From assembly GCA_034638255.1 (NCBI GenBank), contig JAWPGT010000099.1:1-64000 (forward strand): DNA of 64,000 nucleotides, read 5' to 3'. The stretch comes from Coprinus comatus. Taxonomy: Eukaryota; Basidiomycota; Agaricomycetes; Agaricales; Agaricaceae. Made by a program: the position numbers and the translations under genes. Shown here piece by piece: positions 33,074-44,730 of this stretch (the stretch's first letter is position 1; the number at the start of each line of letters is the position of its first letter). Under the pieces are notes generated by a model that saw nothing but the letters and a program-made list of their open reading frames with translations, did no database searches and was not told the origin of the DNA.

Positions 33074-33417
33074 CCAGGAGGTCCTAATTAAAGGGGCCTG
33101 ACTACGACTTACTAAATGCGTAGATTTCAGCGATGTACAAACCCACCGCGGTCCGGTTGGCTAGGATTTCAAACACCTAGACTTCCCACTTTGCTCCAGC
33201 GAAGGAGTATCACTTTGTGAGCTGCGACGCGTTATACCAGGGATTAGCGGGTATAACGACTACCAGTATACCACTAAGAGGTACCAGTTAGACCAGAACA
33301 AGTAACGCCGTTTCAAGTTCCAAGATGACGGGAATCGATTGACTGCCGGGTTGCGACAATCCTCCGTTCGGTTCCAAGGGGGAGAGACCGGATAACCCTA
33401 CTGGTCCAGTGAAAGGG

Positions 33418-33429
33418 AAGCTTTAATCT
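33418..33429 (-). promoter_or_regulatory. Self-priming site of gypsy-1
   Basis: On the minus strand AGATTAAAGCTT begins two bases after the 5' LTR. Its reverse complement AAGCTTTAATCT occurs in the LTR at 33597-33608, about 37 bases after a TATAAATA box, i.e. where the transcript should start. This is the Tf1/sushi self-priming layout, in which the RNA 5' end pairs with the site beside the LTR. Confidence 0.65.
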
Positions 33430-33431
33430 AA

Positions 33432-34056
33432 TGTTATGACCACGAACCGTTAAGCTGAACACTCCTGGAACTTAAATGCTAGAGTGCAGTCGTGTGGGAA
33501 CGTGCGATCAATAAACACTCTGCTGCAATCTCAAGGCCTTTCAACCTAGTGACCGAGAGGTATGGAGACAGAGATGTATAAGGGCTACAACAGAAGAGAT
33601 TAAAGCTTAAGGCTTTAATCGTCTAATACAGTGAGTATTTATACTATTCTAGGAATGTACCTATTAATAGCTACTAACTACGTATATCCCAAATACTCGT
33701 CATCGCTTTATAATCTACTCCATACACAATGCTAGAACTGTCAACAGGAGTAGGTGAGACATCGGGGTCGGGGACTATTTACTCCATATACAATGAAAGA
33801 TTAGTCAACAGGAGTAAAATGACGAAACACATAACTAATACTGGAGCTGGGGAAATGCAGACTTCTAAGCATAAGTGGAGTCTCATACTTAGTTCGACGT
33901 CAGGTCATAACGATGTCATAGTGATGTCATCGGGGAATGGTGTGTCAGGCGGAGTCGTCCATAGTGTCGTCATTGGGAATGAGTTCGGGGAAGATGGCGA
34001 ACAAGTCTTCCTCGGTGGTGGTGGTACGGGCCGGTGGTTTGGGTGGACTCGTAACA
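33432..34056 (-). repeat. gypsy-1 5' LTR (LTR A)
   Basis: 625 bp. Contains, on the minus strand, TATAAATA and a 9-bp stem, GATTAAAGC / GCTTTAATC (plus positions 33598-33606 and 33612-33620), with a 5-base loop at the predicted RNA 5' end. Confidence 0.92.
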
Positions 34057-34984
34057 GAAGATGTCCTTGCCATGGACAATACCAATGTCCATTGCATTGT
34101 TGAAGAAGAGGTTGCTGATGGTGTTGCCAATAAGATGATTCCAATATAAACCTGATCGAGGTTCCTTATAAACCTGCAGGTGTTAATTATCAAGTTAGTA
34201 AATTGAACATAATACAAAAACAAAAACATACCTCGTAAGCATAACCAATCCCTCGTTTGAGCTCCTCAGCAAGGGCCCGGTTACGCTTGATATCCCTTAT
34301 ATCTCCACCTGATTTGAAATTGTAATTGATTCTCGTTAAGGGAATGAGGTGCGCTTTGAGATCCCCACGTGTTTGCCAAGTGTGATAGCGAAGCTGATAT
34401 GGTAGGATAACATTTATCAGTAGATATATGAGGAATAAAGTAACAGAAAACTCACAATGGTGGCGAGGTCAGGTGTGAGACGATAACCAAGCTCCAGTGC
34501 TCCAATTGCTTTGTTGGCGTATTCCCAGCTTTGTTGTACAAACTTCAAGTCTTCTGTGGCATTAGGGTATGCATTAACACCTGTGATGAAGGCCTTGAAT
34601 CGGGAGTTGCCTTCACTGAGAAGTCGTTGCCCAACATCATCATAGTCACTGGCATGGGGCCTACCATCCCTCACCACTACTTTTTGAACTTCAAGGAATT
34701 CCAAGCTCATGCTAGGATGAAGTGAGGGTGTTGCTGAATGTCAGGTAACTGACAACCCAAAAGTGGTAACAAATAGGTACCACTAGTTGTTATAAAAGGG
34801 TACCACTAGTTGTTTTAATTGGGTACATACGTATGTTCCTTTCATTATACATATGTATGTGCCTTTTATTGTACATATGTTTGTATGTATATACCCATTA
34901 CTATTATATGACGCATTTTTTCATGATTAATGATGATTTTCTACACTTTTAGTTTTGTCATATGCAAAAAAAAAAAACATAAGT

Positions 34985-37390
34985 TGTAGTAGGATTCTAC
35001 TAAAGAAGTGAGATTTTTAGTAGGATCCTACTAAAAAATGTGAGTTCTTTAGTAGGAATCTACTAAACATATGTGTTTTTAGTAGGATCCTACTAAAAAT
35101 CTCACTTCTTTAGTAGAATCCTACTAAAAACACATATGTTTAGTAGATTCCTACTAAAGGTATGAGTTCTTTAGTAGGTTTCTGCTAAAAAGAAGTGATG
35201 TTTTTAGTAGGATTCTACTAAAGATATAAGTTCTTTAGTAGGTTTCTGCTAAAGGTATGAGTTCTTTAGCAGGTTTCTGCTAAAGAAGTGATGTTTTTAG
35301 TAGGATTCTACTAACAATATGAGTTCTTTAGTAGGATTCTGCTAAAGAAGTGAGGTTTTTAGTAGATTTCTACTAAAGATATGAGATTTTTAGTAGGATT
35401 CTACTAAGAGTATGAGTGTTACGGTTTCATATTTATCACGACTAATCATTAGTACTAATGATGGACGATAGTGTACTTTCTCTTACTCGTTTCACATAGC
35501 CTTGGACTACTGTTTCGTATAGCCTCGGACTAGCACCTTCTACGGACTTCCACTTGTCGTTTCACTCACTGTTTCAGCTGTAGATAGTTTCACTCTCCTG
35601 TCTCACATGTATCAAGCATAGCCTACAACCTGTACTCGTAGTTGTATAAATACATGGACAGCGACAGAGATTAAGCTTCAGCTTAATACTCTAAGTTGCT
35701 TCTACTCTATCTCGTTCATCGCCCTCAACTTGATACCTAGAACCGGAGTCAGCTCTAACTCTTGCACGAACGGCTTACTAGTAAGGAACACCTGTGATCT
35801 ACAGTCCGAGTACTGTGGAGGTCGTCCCCTGAAAATAGTCTCAGTCTGAGTAGACGTTCTCCTCCTACGAGCATCTTGAAGAGATCCATTGTAGCATCGT
35901 CTATACCGAAACGGAGGTATAGGCAAGATCTTAACAATGAGTTCTTTAGCAGGATTCTACTAAAGAAGTGAGATTTTTAGTAGGATCCTACTAAAGGTAT
36001 GAGTTCTTTAGCAGAAACCTGCTAAAGAAGTGAGGTTTTTAGTAGATTTCTACTAAAGATATGAGATTTTTAGTAGGATTCTACTAAGAGTATGAGTTCT
36101 TTAGTAGGTTTCTGCTAAAGGTATGAGTTCTTTAGTAGGATTCTGCTAAAGAAGTAAGGTTTTTAGTAGGAATCTACTAACAATATGTGTTCTTTAGTAG
36201 GTTTCTACTAAAGGTATGAGTTCTTTAGTAGATTTCTACTAAAGAAGTGAGATTTTTAGTAGGATCCTACTAAAGGTATGAGTTCTTTAGTAGGTTTCTG
36301 CTAAAGAAGTGATGTTTTTAGTAGGATTCTACTAAAGATATAAGTTCTTTAGTAGGAATCTACTAACAATATGTGTTCTTTAGTAGGATTCTGCTAAAGA
36401 AGTGAGGTTTTTAGTAGATTTCTACTAAAGATATGAGATTTTTAGTAGGATTCTACTAAGAGTATGAGATTTTTAGTAGAATTCTACTAAAGATATAAGT
36501 TCTTTAGTAGGAATCTACTAACAATATGTGTTCTTTAGTAGGTTTCTACTAAAGGTATGAGTTCTTTAGTAGATTTCTACTAAAGAAGTGAGATTTTTAG
36601 TAGATTTTTACTAAAGGTATGAGTTCTTTTGTAGAAACCTACTAAAGAACTCACATTTTTAGTAGGATTCTACTAAGCATACAAGTTCTTTAGCAGAAAC
36701 CTGCTAAAGAAATGATGTTTTTAGTAGGATTCTGCTAAAGGTATGAGTTCTTTAGTAGATTTCTACTAAAGGTATGAGTTCTTTAGTAGGTTTCTACTAA
36801 AGAAGTCATACCTTTAGTAGAAACCTACTAAAGAACACATATTGTTAGTAGATTCCTACTAAAGAACTTATATCTTTAGTAGAATTCTACTAAAAATCTC
36901 ATACTCTTAGTAGAATCCTACTAAAAATCTCATATCTTTAGTAGAAATCTACTAAAAACCTCACTTCTTTAGCAGAATCCTACTAAAGAACACATATTGT
37001 TAGTAGATTCCTACTAAAGAACTTATATCTTTAGTAATCCTACTAAAAACATCACTTCTTTAGCAGAAACCTACTAAAGAACTCATACCTTTAGTAGGAT
37101 CCTACTAAAAATCTCACTTCTTTAGTAGAATCCTGCTAAAGAAGTTATACCTTTAGTAGAATCCTACTAAAAACATCACTTCTTTAGCAGAAACCTACTA
37201 AAGAACTCATACCTTTAGTAGAAATCTACTAAAAATGTGAGTTCTTTAGTAGGAATCTACTAAACATATGTGTTTTTAGTAGGATTGTACTAAACTTATG
37301 AGTTCTTTAGTAGATTTCTACTAAAGAACTCACATTTTTAGTAGGATCCTACTAAAAATCTCACTTCTTTAGTAGAATCCTACTACAACT
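34985..37390. repeat. Array of about 60 short palindromes in E3
   Basis: Each unit is a palindrome of the type TTTAGTAGGATCCTACTAAA with varied centre (GGATCC, GGATTC, GGAATC, GATTTC, GGTTTC), separated by 12-17 base spacers of a few kinds (GAAGTGAG, GTATGAG, ATATAAG). I count about 61 units. Spacers read in one orientation on the left and the opposite on the right, switching around 36.65-36.85 kb. Confidence 0.85.
35417..35936 (+). mobile_element. Solo LTR B nested in the palindromic array
   Basis: 520 bp, TGTTACGGTTTC to AGATCTTAACA, with the exact 5-bp duplication ATGAG at 35412-35416 and 35937-35941. It has TATAAATACATGG and a hairpin ATTAAGC/GCTTAAT about 30 bases downstream, like LTR A. 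This intact copy defines the ends of the LTR B family. Confidence 0.92.
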
Positions 37391-38420
37391 TATGTTTTTT
37401 TTTTTTTGCATATGACAAAACTAAAAGTGTAGAAAATCATCATTAATCATGAAAAAATGCGTCATATAATAGTAATGGGTATATACATACAAACATATGT
37501 ACAATAAAAGGCACATACATATGTATAATGAAAGGAACATACGTATGTACCCAATTAAAACAACTAGTGGTACCCTTTTTTTACAACTAGTGGTACCTAT
37601 TTGTTACCATTTTAATCAATCCCCTGCCCCCTGAATGTACTGAGGAAGGGGGATCAGAGGGAGGAAGCACTGACGACGATGGTACCGAGATTGACTCTGC
37701 CAAGGGTTCAGGATTGTCATCCCAAGGTACAGACATAGCACGGAGAGCAGGAGAAGGTGACCGTGAAGGAGATCGGGACAATTGGCGGGACTAATGTCTT
37801 GACCGTGATCGACTATGAGAACTTCGATAGCGACGTCGAGACCTTGATCTGGTCCAAGACCGGTGACGACGAGGTGAGCGTGATTGACTTCTGTGGTGAC
37901 GATATCTATCTGAGGGAGATGAGTGGCGATAGTGAGCTAGGGATGAGTGATGGCTCCGTGTCGGACCTGGTGATGACCGCCGACTTGAATGGTCATTGCT
38001 CACTGCAATACTTGCAGGCACACTCGCTGGAATATGACTGTTCCGAGCCGGAAGTGCTTCCAGACTTCCATTGAATGATGAGGTAGCAGTAACAGAGGTG
38101 GGCAAAGTGACAGCTCTGGTACTGATCTAGTAGTTTTTTTTACGATAATCAGCCTTATCAGTATATTAGTCATGAGCTAGTAAAACATACATTAATGTCA
38201 GCCCTTCGATGATCCTCAGTGACTTCCACGTCCTCACCATGACGTTCATTCTGACGCCTTTGGCGTTCTAACTGTTGCTGAGCAAGCTCGGTTGCCCTTA
38301 TCTCTAACAAGTGTTGTTCTTCAGCTATAGAATTGATGCCAGAATCAGTATACAACTAGTAGATAATAAAATAATACATTACTTACCCAGCAATCTTAGT
38401 TTCTCAGAAGGGTTACACCT

Positions 38421-38659
38421 TGTTGAACTATTATTAGTTCTACAATGACATTCTCATATGGCATCACACTTGACGAATATATCTTCATGATCTATATCAT
38501 GTGACCTAGTATATTCTCGCACAGACCACTGTAAATATGTATATAAGTTTGTACTCTTGCATTATATACTTCAGTCCCTTCTCTACTAACAACCAACACC
38601 CTCAGTAAGTCCAGAGTCGTACCTACCCATGTTTCATACACTACGCTCTTGTTTTAACA
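38421..38659 (+). repeat. copia-2 5' LTR
   Basis: TGTTGAACTATT to GTTTTAACA. It is followed at 38660-38671 by GGTTATGGGCCC, the half initiator tRNA-Met priming site also present in copia-1. Confidence 0.9.
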
Positions 38660-38943
38660 GGTTATGGGCCCCGGTTAGCCTGTACGACTCTCGACGCGCA
38701 CTTGACGAGTATTACTCATCGTGCAGCTCAGAGCTCGAGGGTGAAGCTGGATTCACCTGTGAGGGAAGTCCGAGTTCCGCTCGCTCGAGACGTCGACCCA
38801 CTCAGTGTACTCTATGCAACCCCTTACCGTACTCGGTTAGACGGGCAGCTTATAGCTCTGTAGAACATAGTGCATGTAGTGCAGCTTTAGTTCATAGTTC
38901 TGACACATGTTTTGTTGTAGATTTTTATCTCCAAACATTACTC

Positions 38944-41900
38944 ATGGCTGCTTTGATCCCCTCGATCCCAGTCCTCACAGGCACTGCCAACTACCAAGTG
39001 TGGTCAGCATGTGTTATGTCTATCGCCAACATGATCCACATGGATGGGTGGTGTGTAGCAAGAATGACCAATGGCAGTGCCACAAGGCCTGCAGCTATCG
39101 GTGGTTCCCCCGCAACTGCCACTGCCGCTATGGTACCCCCCATGAACATCGATGACATTCGAAAGTTTGATAACGTTGAGGCATTTGCACTTGGGATGTT
39201 AAATTCCCGATTGAGCGATGACATGCTCCGGCATGGTGAAACAACCTCAGATGATCTCTGGACACACCTGAGATGAGTCTATGGCACATTTTCGGCAGGT
39301 GCAGCCTACGAGCTGTATGCTTCTGCAGATTCGTTCCGATTATCTGGTGTAAATGATCCCTCTAAGGAGATTGCCACCTTTAGGAACTACTTCACGCAGT
39401 TAGAGCAAGCCACACCCCTGATTAACGTCCCCGGAATCCTCCGTGCGTTGATGTTGATGACACGCATTCCTCCTCAATGGAGTGCCACTCGTGCTGCTCT
39501 CCTCATTCAATATGGTAACTCCCTTTCGACCTTAACAGTCCAGATCGTTTCAGACGCTATCATGGGTGCATGGCGAGATTCCCGTGGAGCTGCTTCTGCT
39601 TCTCGTGCCACTTCAACCGGCATTAAAAACTACAAGGGTGCAAAGCCCTATTCTAAATCCTCCGGAGGCGCTTCTCAGCAGCCCCAACAACAGCAACAAC
39701 AGAAGTCGTCATCTGGTGGTTCTAAACCAAATCAGACCCAGAACTCCGGTTCCGGTGATGCTTCTGGGGGGGATAAGGATAAAAAGAAGAAGCATCGACG
39801 CGGAAAACGTGGAGGCAACAAGGCAAACAACGCCGAAGAGGATGCCAGTAATGTGGATATGATTTTGTCACCCGCTGTCTTGGAGTCTTTCACGACTCCC
39901 ACTAACAAACCTTCCAATACTCGTTCTCTCGTCAAGAGGATGAAGACAACTGATCCCCGCCTCAGGGCAGTGGCATTGAAAAAGGCTGCAGATGAAGTCG
40001 TCGTGCACGGTGTTGAGCCTCCTGCTCCTCGTGCTACTCTTCTTCCCCCTGCTGGACACCTGGTCGGTCGTACCCGGTATCAGAAAAAGAAGACAGAGGT
40101 CTTCGAGAAGATGGGTGCTCGCCTTGGCTTCGGCTTGGTTGAACCCTGTCCCCCATCACCTCCACTATCGCTTGATGCGATGGTGTCACACATCCTTCCT
40201 GAAGAGGAAGTTGATTCGTCTTCGGTTTCTACACCTGGGTCCCCCACGTGCAGATCTAAGTCTCCTTCTTACATCCCTCCTTCTGATGTCCCCAAAGCGA
40301 TCTCCGAGGCTGATGCCTATATGAATGATCCGGACTACGAAGCTGATGCGGATTACGAGGTCGATGATGGTTGGTATAACGAGTATGTACCTTTCTTTTC
40401 TCAAGATTTCTTCCTTACTAAATGGGATATCCAGAGATGCCCCCGCCAAATGGGGAGACAAACAAATTGCTCCATGAGACCCAATGTTCTAGTGCACCGT
40501 AATGGACTGCCGGACTATAGTTGGACATTTAGTTCTCATGTATCTACTGTTGATGTAACTTCTCCCATTTCTGTAAAAGTGATGGATTCTCCCGTTTCCT
40601 TATGTGATCCTTTTGTCTTACCGGCAAAATATTTAAGAGATCCTGAAAGTGGTGATGAACTGGTAAAAGATCTTGAATGCTTATGCAACTTCTGTGAAGA
40701 TAAAGAAAAACCTAATTATGCTAGAGAGTCTGCTACTTGGCTCCTTGATTCAGGCGCTAGCTTTAATTGCACCCAGCATATAAGCGACTTTATCGAGTTA
40801 GAGGAAGGAGTGTTTGGCAATGTTAGAACTGCTAACGACAAACTCATTGGCATTACTGGCCGTGGGAAAGTCCTCTTTCAACATGAAGTAGACGGAGTTA
40901 CAAGAACAACTCCACTGTATCCGGTCTATTATATTGCGTCTCTCTCCACAAGAATCATTTCACCTGGCGCCTTATGGCTGCAAGGAATGAGGAGTGAGTC
41001 TAATTTAAAGCAAACCAACATATTTCGTTCAAACGGAAAATTATTTATGCATGCTACACGCATACCTGTGTTCAAAGAGTTAGAAGATGCACTCCACCAC
41101 ATTCACACTTGGATTGTGCGTCACTATACTGCGAATCAGGTGCTATCTTATTGCGCATCTAAATTATCTGTTTATGATCTTTGGCACCGTCGATTGGCGC
41201 ATCCTGGAAAGGAAATATTGCGACAACTTCCAAAAAACTCAGAAAAAGTACCTGAGTTCAACATTCCTATCTCTCGTCAAGTTTGTGATGGTTGTGCTCG
41301 AGGCAAAATGTCCGATGATGCACATCATCCTTCTTTGACACAAGCGAAGTCTTTTTTAGAATTGATCCACAGTGATCTTCTAGAATTCCCTGTTGCCTCG
41401 TACCACAAGTACAAGTGGGCAATGACGTTTTATGACGACTATTCTAGCCATGCCTGGATCCTCCTTTTACGAGCCAAATCTGATGCCTTTGCGGCACTTG
41501 AAATATTTTGTGCCTTTGAGGAAAAGCAATTCAGTAAAACGATAAAGTGTATCCGGACAGACAATGGTGGCGAATATGTCTCTAAACAACTTGAGGAATT
41601 CCTTCACTCAAAAGGGATAGTACACAAGACGTCTGCACCACACATTCACCAGCAGAACGGTAGAGCAGAAAGACTGAACCGCACACTTCAGGAAAAGGCG
41701 CAGGCCATGCAACTTACTGCATGCTTACCGGATTCTTGGTGGGAATTTGCCCTTAACACGGCTGTTCATTGCTACAATAGAACTCCCATCAAACGTCTTG
41801 AATGGAAAACTCCCACTGAAATGGTAACAGGGAAGAAGCCAGATCTATCTGGACTTCATGTGTTTGGCTGTGCAGCTTATGTTTTCATTCCTAAGGAATC

Positions 41901-44455
41901 GTGTGATGACAAATTGTCACCCAGATCTGAAATAATGATCTTCCTTGGTTACGCTGGCACAAACTATACGTTTATGTGACATCAGAAAGGAAATGTTATT
42001 TATACTGCAAAAACAGCTATTTTCGACGAGGGCTGGTATCCCAAATGCAAGCCAGATCACGAAAAACGTAAGGACTCCAGTTCTACAAAAAAACCCCAAA
42101 ATAAATCCTCCTCCTCCGGCGTCTGAAAAAGATGACGAGGATACTACACCTGATCTTTATCCTGATGATCCTATGGACACATCTCGACAAGACGACAGTG
42201 ATAGAGCTCCCATGCCTAGACTGCAAGGTCCAATTCCTGAACCATCTACTTCTCAAAAACCTCCTGTTCCCGGTCCGAGTAAACCCGCTCCCAGGAAAAC
42301 AACAGTAGAGGAAGTCACTGATGAAGAAGATGATGATGCATTATCATATGCTGATCCTGAATCACCTATTTGTCACCCGAGTCCGAGCCCTGCTCCTCGA
42401 TCTGACTCCACCCATCCCATTTCTCCATCACCTGAACGACCTGCTAGACCTGTTGAACCTTTACCTCGCCGTTCTGGCCGAGAAAAGTTTGTTCCGTTTA
42501 GAGAAGGTAACGTTTATGGGGAGAGAACACATCCATCTGAGATCCTACGAGACTATAATCACAATGAACCTCTACCACCTCAGGGGAGAGTTCGTCTCCG
42601 TGGTCACGATTTCAGAATCCGAAATCAACGAGATCGCCCTAAAGCAGATCCACGTCCTATTTCGCCCGAGGAAGTCCGAGAACGTTGCGATGAAATACGC
42701 AGACAACACGAGGATGCCTCACGGCAATATGCGAGGGAACAACAACCTGACGCAATGGAAGAAGACGCAGATTGTAAGATTCAACGGATAACTAAGGAAG
42801 GAGGGTTAGAATTGATGAACTTTTTATTGGCAAAAGCGAGTTCAACTACAGTTCCTGAGCAATTCCGTGATCTTGTAAAACTGAATCTGGAGGAACGTAA
42901 ACACTGGCACAAAGCTTGTCTCAAAGAACTAGATGCACTGAAAAAGCGACAAGTTTACAAGTTGGTGAAACTTCCGGAAGGAAGGAAAACCATAAAAAAT
43001 AGATGGGTCTTTAATGAAAAGAGTGATGGTCACAAACGTGCTAGACTAGTTGCTAAAGGATTTTCTCAAGTCGAGGGCATCGACTTTGATGAATTATTTT
43101 CTCCAGTAGTACGATATGAGTCCGCTCGAATCCTGCTCGGGTTAGCCGCCCTTGAAGACTGGGACATTGAGTCTGTCAATGTAAAGACAGCATATCTCTA
43201 TGGCAAACTGGATGAGGAAATCTATGTGGATCAACCCGAAGGTTTCAAACTTAAGGGCAAGGAACATATGGTGTGGAGGTTACGACGTGCATTGTACAGC
43301 CTTAAACAAGCTGGCTTGGCCTGGTGGAAGGAGATGGCATCTTCCATGAACAAACTAGGTTTCAAGCGATGTGAATCCGATGCCGGTATCTATATTTATC
43401 ATCAAAAAGATGGCAAGTTTGTCATTGCTGTCGTGTACGTTGATGACATACTTTTTATGGGAAATGACTCCGCCCTGCTTAAAAAGCTTAAAGGAGAGTT
43501 CATGAAAAAGTGGGAATGCCGCGACCTTGGAGAAGTCAAAGAATTTCTCGGTATGCGCATCAGGAGAGATCGAGCTAATCAAAAGATCTATCTTGATCAA
43601 TGTGCTTATTTAGAAAAGATCCTGGAAAGGTTTAAAGTCACTGGCTCTGACCGTGACACCAAGCCGGCGTGAACTCCGCTGCCAGAAGGGTACTATCCAG
43701 TTCCTAACGACAAGCCGATCAACTCCTCCATCCATTCTAGGTACCAACAGGTGATCGGATCATTGTTGTACATTGCTATTGGCATGCGTCCGGACATTTC
43801 GTTTGCTGTGACTAAGCTTAGTCAACATTCTCATAACCCTACGGAAGAACATTTGCGTAGAGCTCTCTACATTTGCAGATACCTACTAGCGACTCGGGAA
43901 TACCGAATGACGCTTGATGGTTCTGGTAATGAGGGCTTCATTGCTTACAGTGATTCTGATTGGGCTAGTGATCCTTCTACTCAAAGATCCCAAACTGGTT
44001 ATCTGTCCACTGTTGCATCCTGCCCGGTAGCCTGGGTTAGTCGATCACAGAAGACTATCGCGTTATCATCCACAGAGGCTGAGTACATGGCTATTTCCGA
44101 TTGTAGTCGTCAGTCCATCTGGATCAGAAGCCTAATGACTGAACTTGGTTTACACAACAATGAACCAATGGATATTTGTGGAGACAATATGGGCTCTCTC
44201 TTTATCGCGCAAAATCCTGCTGTCGAAAAGAGACCAAAACACATAGACATTATTTTCCACTTCATTCGTCAAGTAATTGATGAAAAGAAGGTTCAGCTCT
44301 ATTTTATCCCAGGCACTGAGAACCCTGCAGATCTTCTCACGAAGAATCTCGGACGTGTGAAGTTTGAATACTTCCGTGATAACTATTATGGGTTGGAGTT
44401 TTCTAATCCCACATATAGCACTGCCAAGTGCTCAAATAATATGGTCCCAACGTAA
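38944..44455 (+). pseudogene. copia-2 Gag-Pol, three stops and one frameshift
   Basis: Gag starts at ATG 38944 (MAALIPSIPVLTG) and is continuous with Pol, showing the family's natural single-frame layout. Stops: TGA at 39274-39276 (after THLR), TGA at 41977-41979 (after YTFM) and TGA at 43670-43672 (after TKPA). In copia-1 all three positions read CGA (Arg). A frameshift lies near 42070-42090. All Pol motifs remain visible: LLDSGASFNCT, RTDNGGEY, YVDDILFMG, SSTEAEYMA. It ends at 44455 before the purine tract CAGGGGAG. Confidence 0.88.
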
Positions 44456-44491
44456 GGCGCTTCATAGCTGCCATGTTCATATTCAGGGGAG

Positions 44492-44730
44492 TGTTGAACT
44501 ATTATTAGTTCTACAATGACATTCTCATATGGCATCACGCTTGACGAATATATCTTCATGATCTATATCATGTGACCTAGTATATTCTCGCATGGACCAC
44601 TGTAAATATGTATATAAACTTGTACTCTTGCATTATATACTTCAGTTCTTATTCTACTAACAACCACTACCCTCAGTAAGTCCAGAGTCGTACCTACCCA
44701 TGTTTAACACACTACGCTCTTGTTTTAACA
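44492..44730 (+). repeat. copia-2 3' LTR
   Basis: 239 bp, about 95% identical by eye to the 5' LTR. Preceded by CAGGGGAG. Confidence 0.9.

Larger units (their letters stand above)
25802..34056 (-). mobile_element. gypsy-1, full-length chromodomain Ty3/gypsy retrotransposon with third ORF
   Basis: 8.3 kb with LTRs at 33432-34056 (5') and 25802-26435 (3'). Minus-strand order: self-priming site, ~1-kb leader, gag, pol with chromodomain, third ORF, polypurine tract AAGGAAGGAAGTAA, 3' LTR. Its outer flanks (GGGAC and GAAGA) do not form a target duplication, unlike the solo LTR of the same family at 3745. Few inactivating changes: one base extra before the chromodomain and small breaks in the third ORF. 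Confidence 0.93.
34742..37630. mobile_element. E3, large palindromic non-autonomous KDZ-family element
   Basis: 2889 bp, including a nested 520-bp LTR B. The first and last ~240 bp are near-perfect inverted copies. The left end CAGGTAACTGACAACCC matches E1's right end and the KDZ element's left end; the right end (inverted) GGGGCAGGGGATTGAT matches E1's left end. It is flanked by the exact 8-bp duplication CTGAATGT (34734-34741 and 37631-37638) and lies in an exon of the DUF6532 gene. It has no coding capacity. Confidence 0.88.
34057..38420 (-). pseudogene. RS-rich DUF6532-type gene, broken at both ends and by element E3
   Basis: Minus-strand exons: 38420-38387, 38355-38191, 38126-37639 continuing at 34741-34456 after E3, 34393-34232, and 34173-34057. 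The upstream part is Glu/Gln-rich (QQQLERQRRQ), then an arginine-serine domain (SRSRRRYRSSHSRSRSR), then a segment with HASDYDDVGQ and a helical region ending GLYWNHLIGN and FFNNAMDIGIVHGKDIF, as in DUF6532 proteins common in Agaricomycetes; function unknown. Removing E3 and one 8-bp duplication restores a continuous frame (PSSVHS to ATPSLHPS). A TAG at 37791-37793 is a further lesion. The 3' end is cut by gypsy-1 and the 5' end by copia-2. Confidence 0.68.
38421..44730 (+). mobile_element. copia-2, full-length but decayed Ty1/copia element
   Basis: Same family as copia-1. LTRs of 239 bp at 38421-38659 and 44492-44730 differ at roughly 13 positions (about 5%), so the insertion is older than copia-1. 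Flanks CACCT and ACCGG do not match, and the flanking genes differ (DUF6532 gene on the left, Plavaka on the right), so the ends probably come from two different insertions. Confidence 0.9.

Noticed and set aside
34985..37390. CRISPR-like regular repeats
   Set aside because: The units are palindromes with only a few spacer types, in a eukaryotic genome, inside an element with inverted ends and an 8-bp TSD; no cas-like genes.
42061..42130. Programmed frameshift in copia-2 pol
   Set aside because: copia-1 is open through this place in one frame, so a plain indel explains it.
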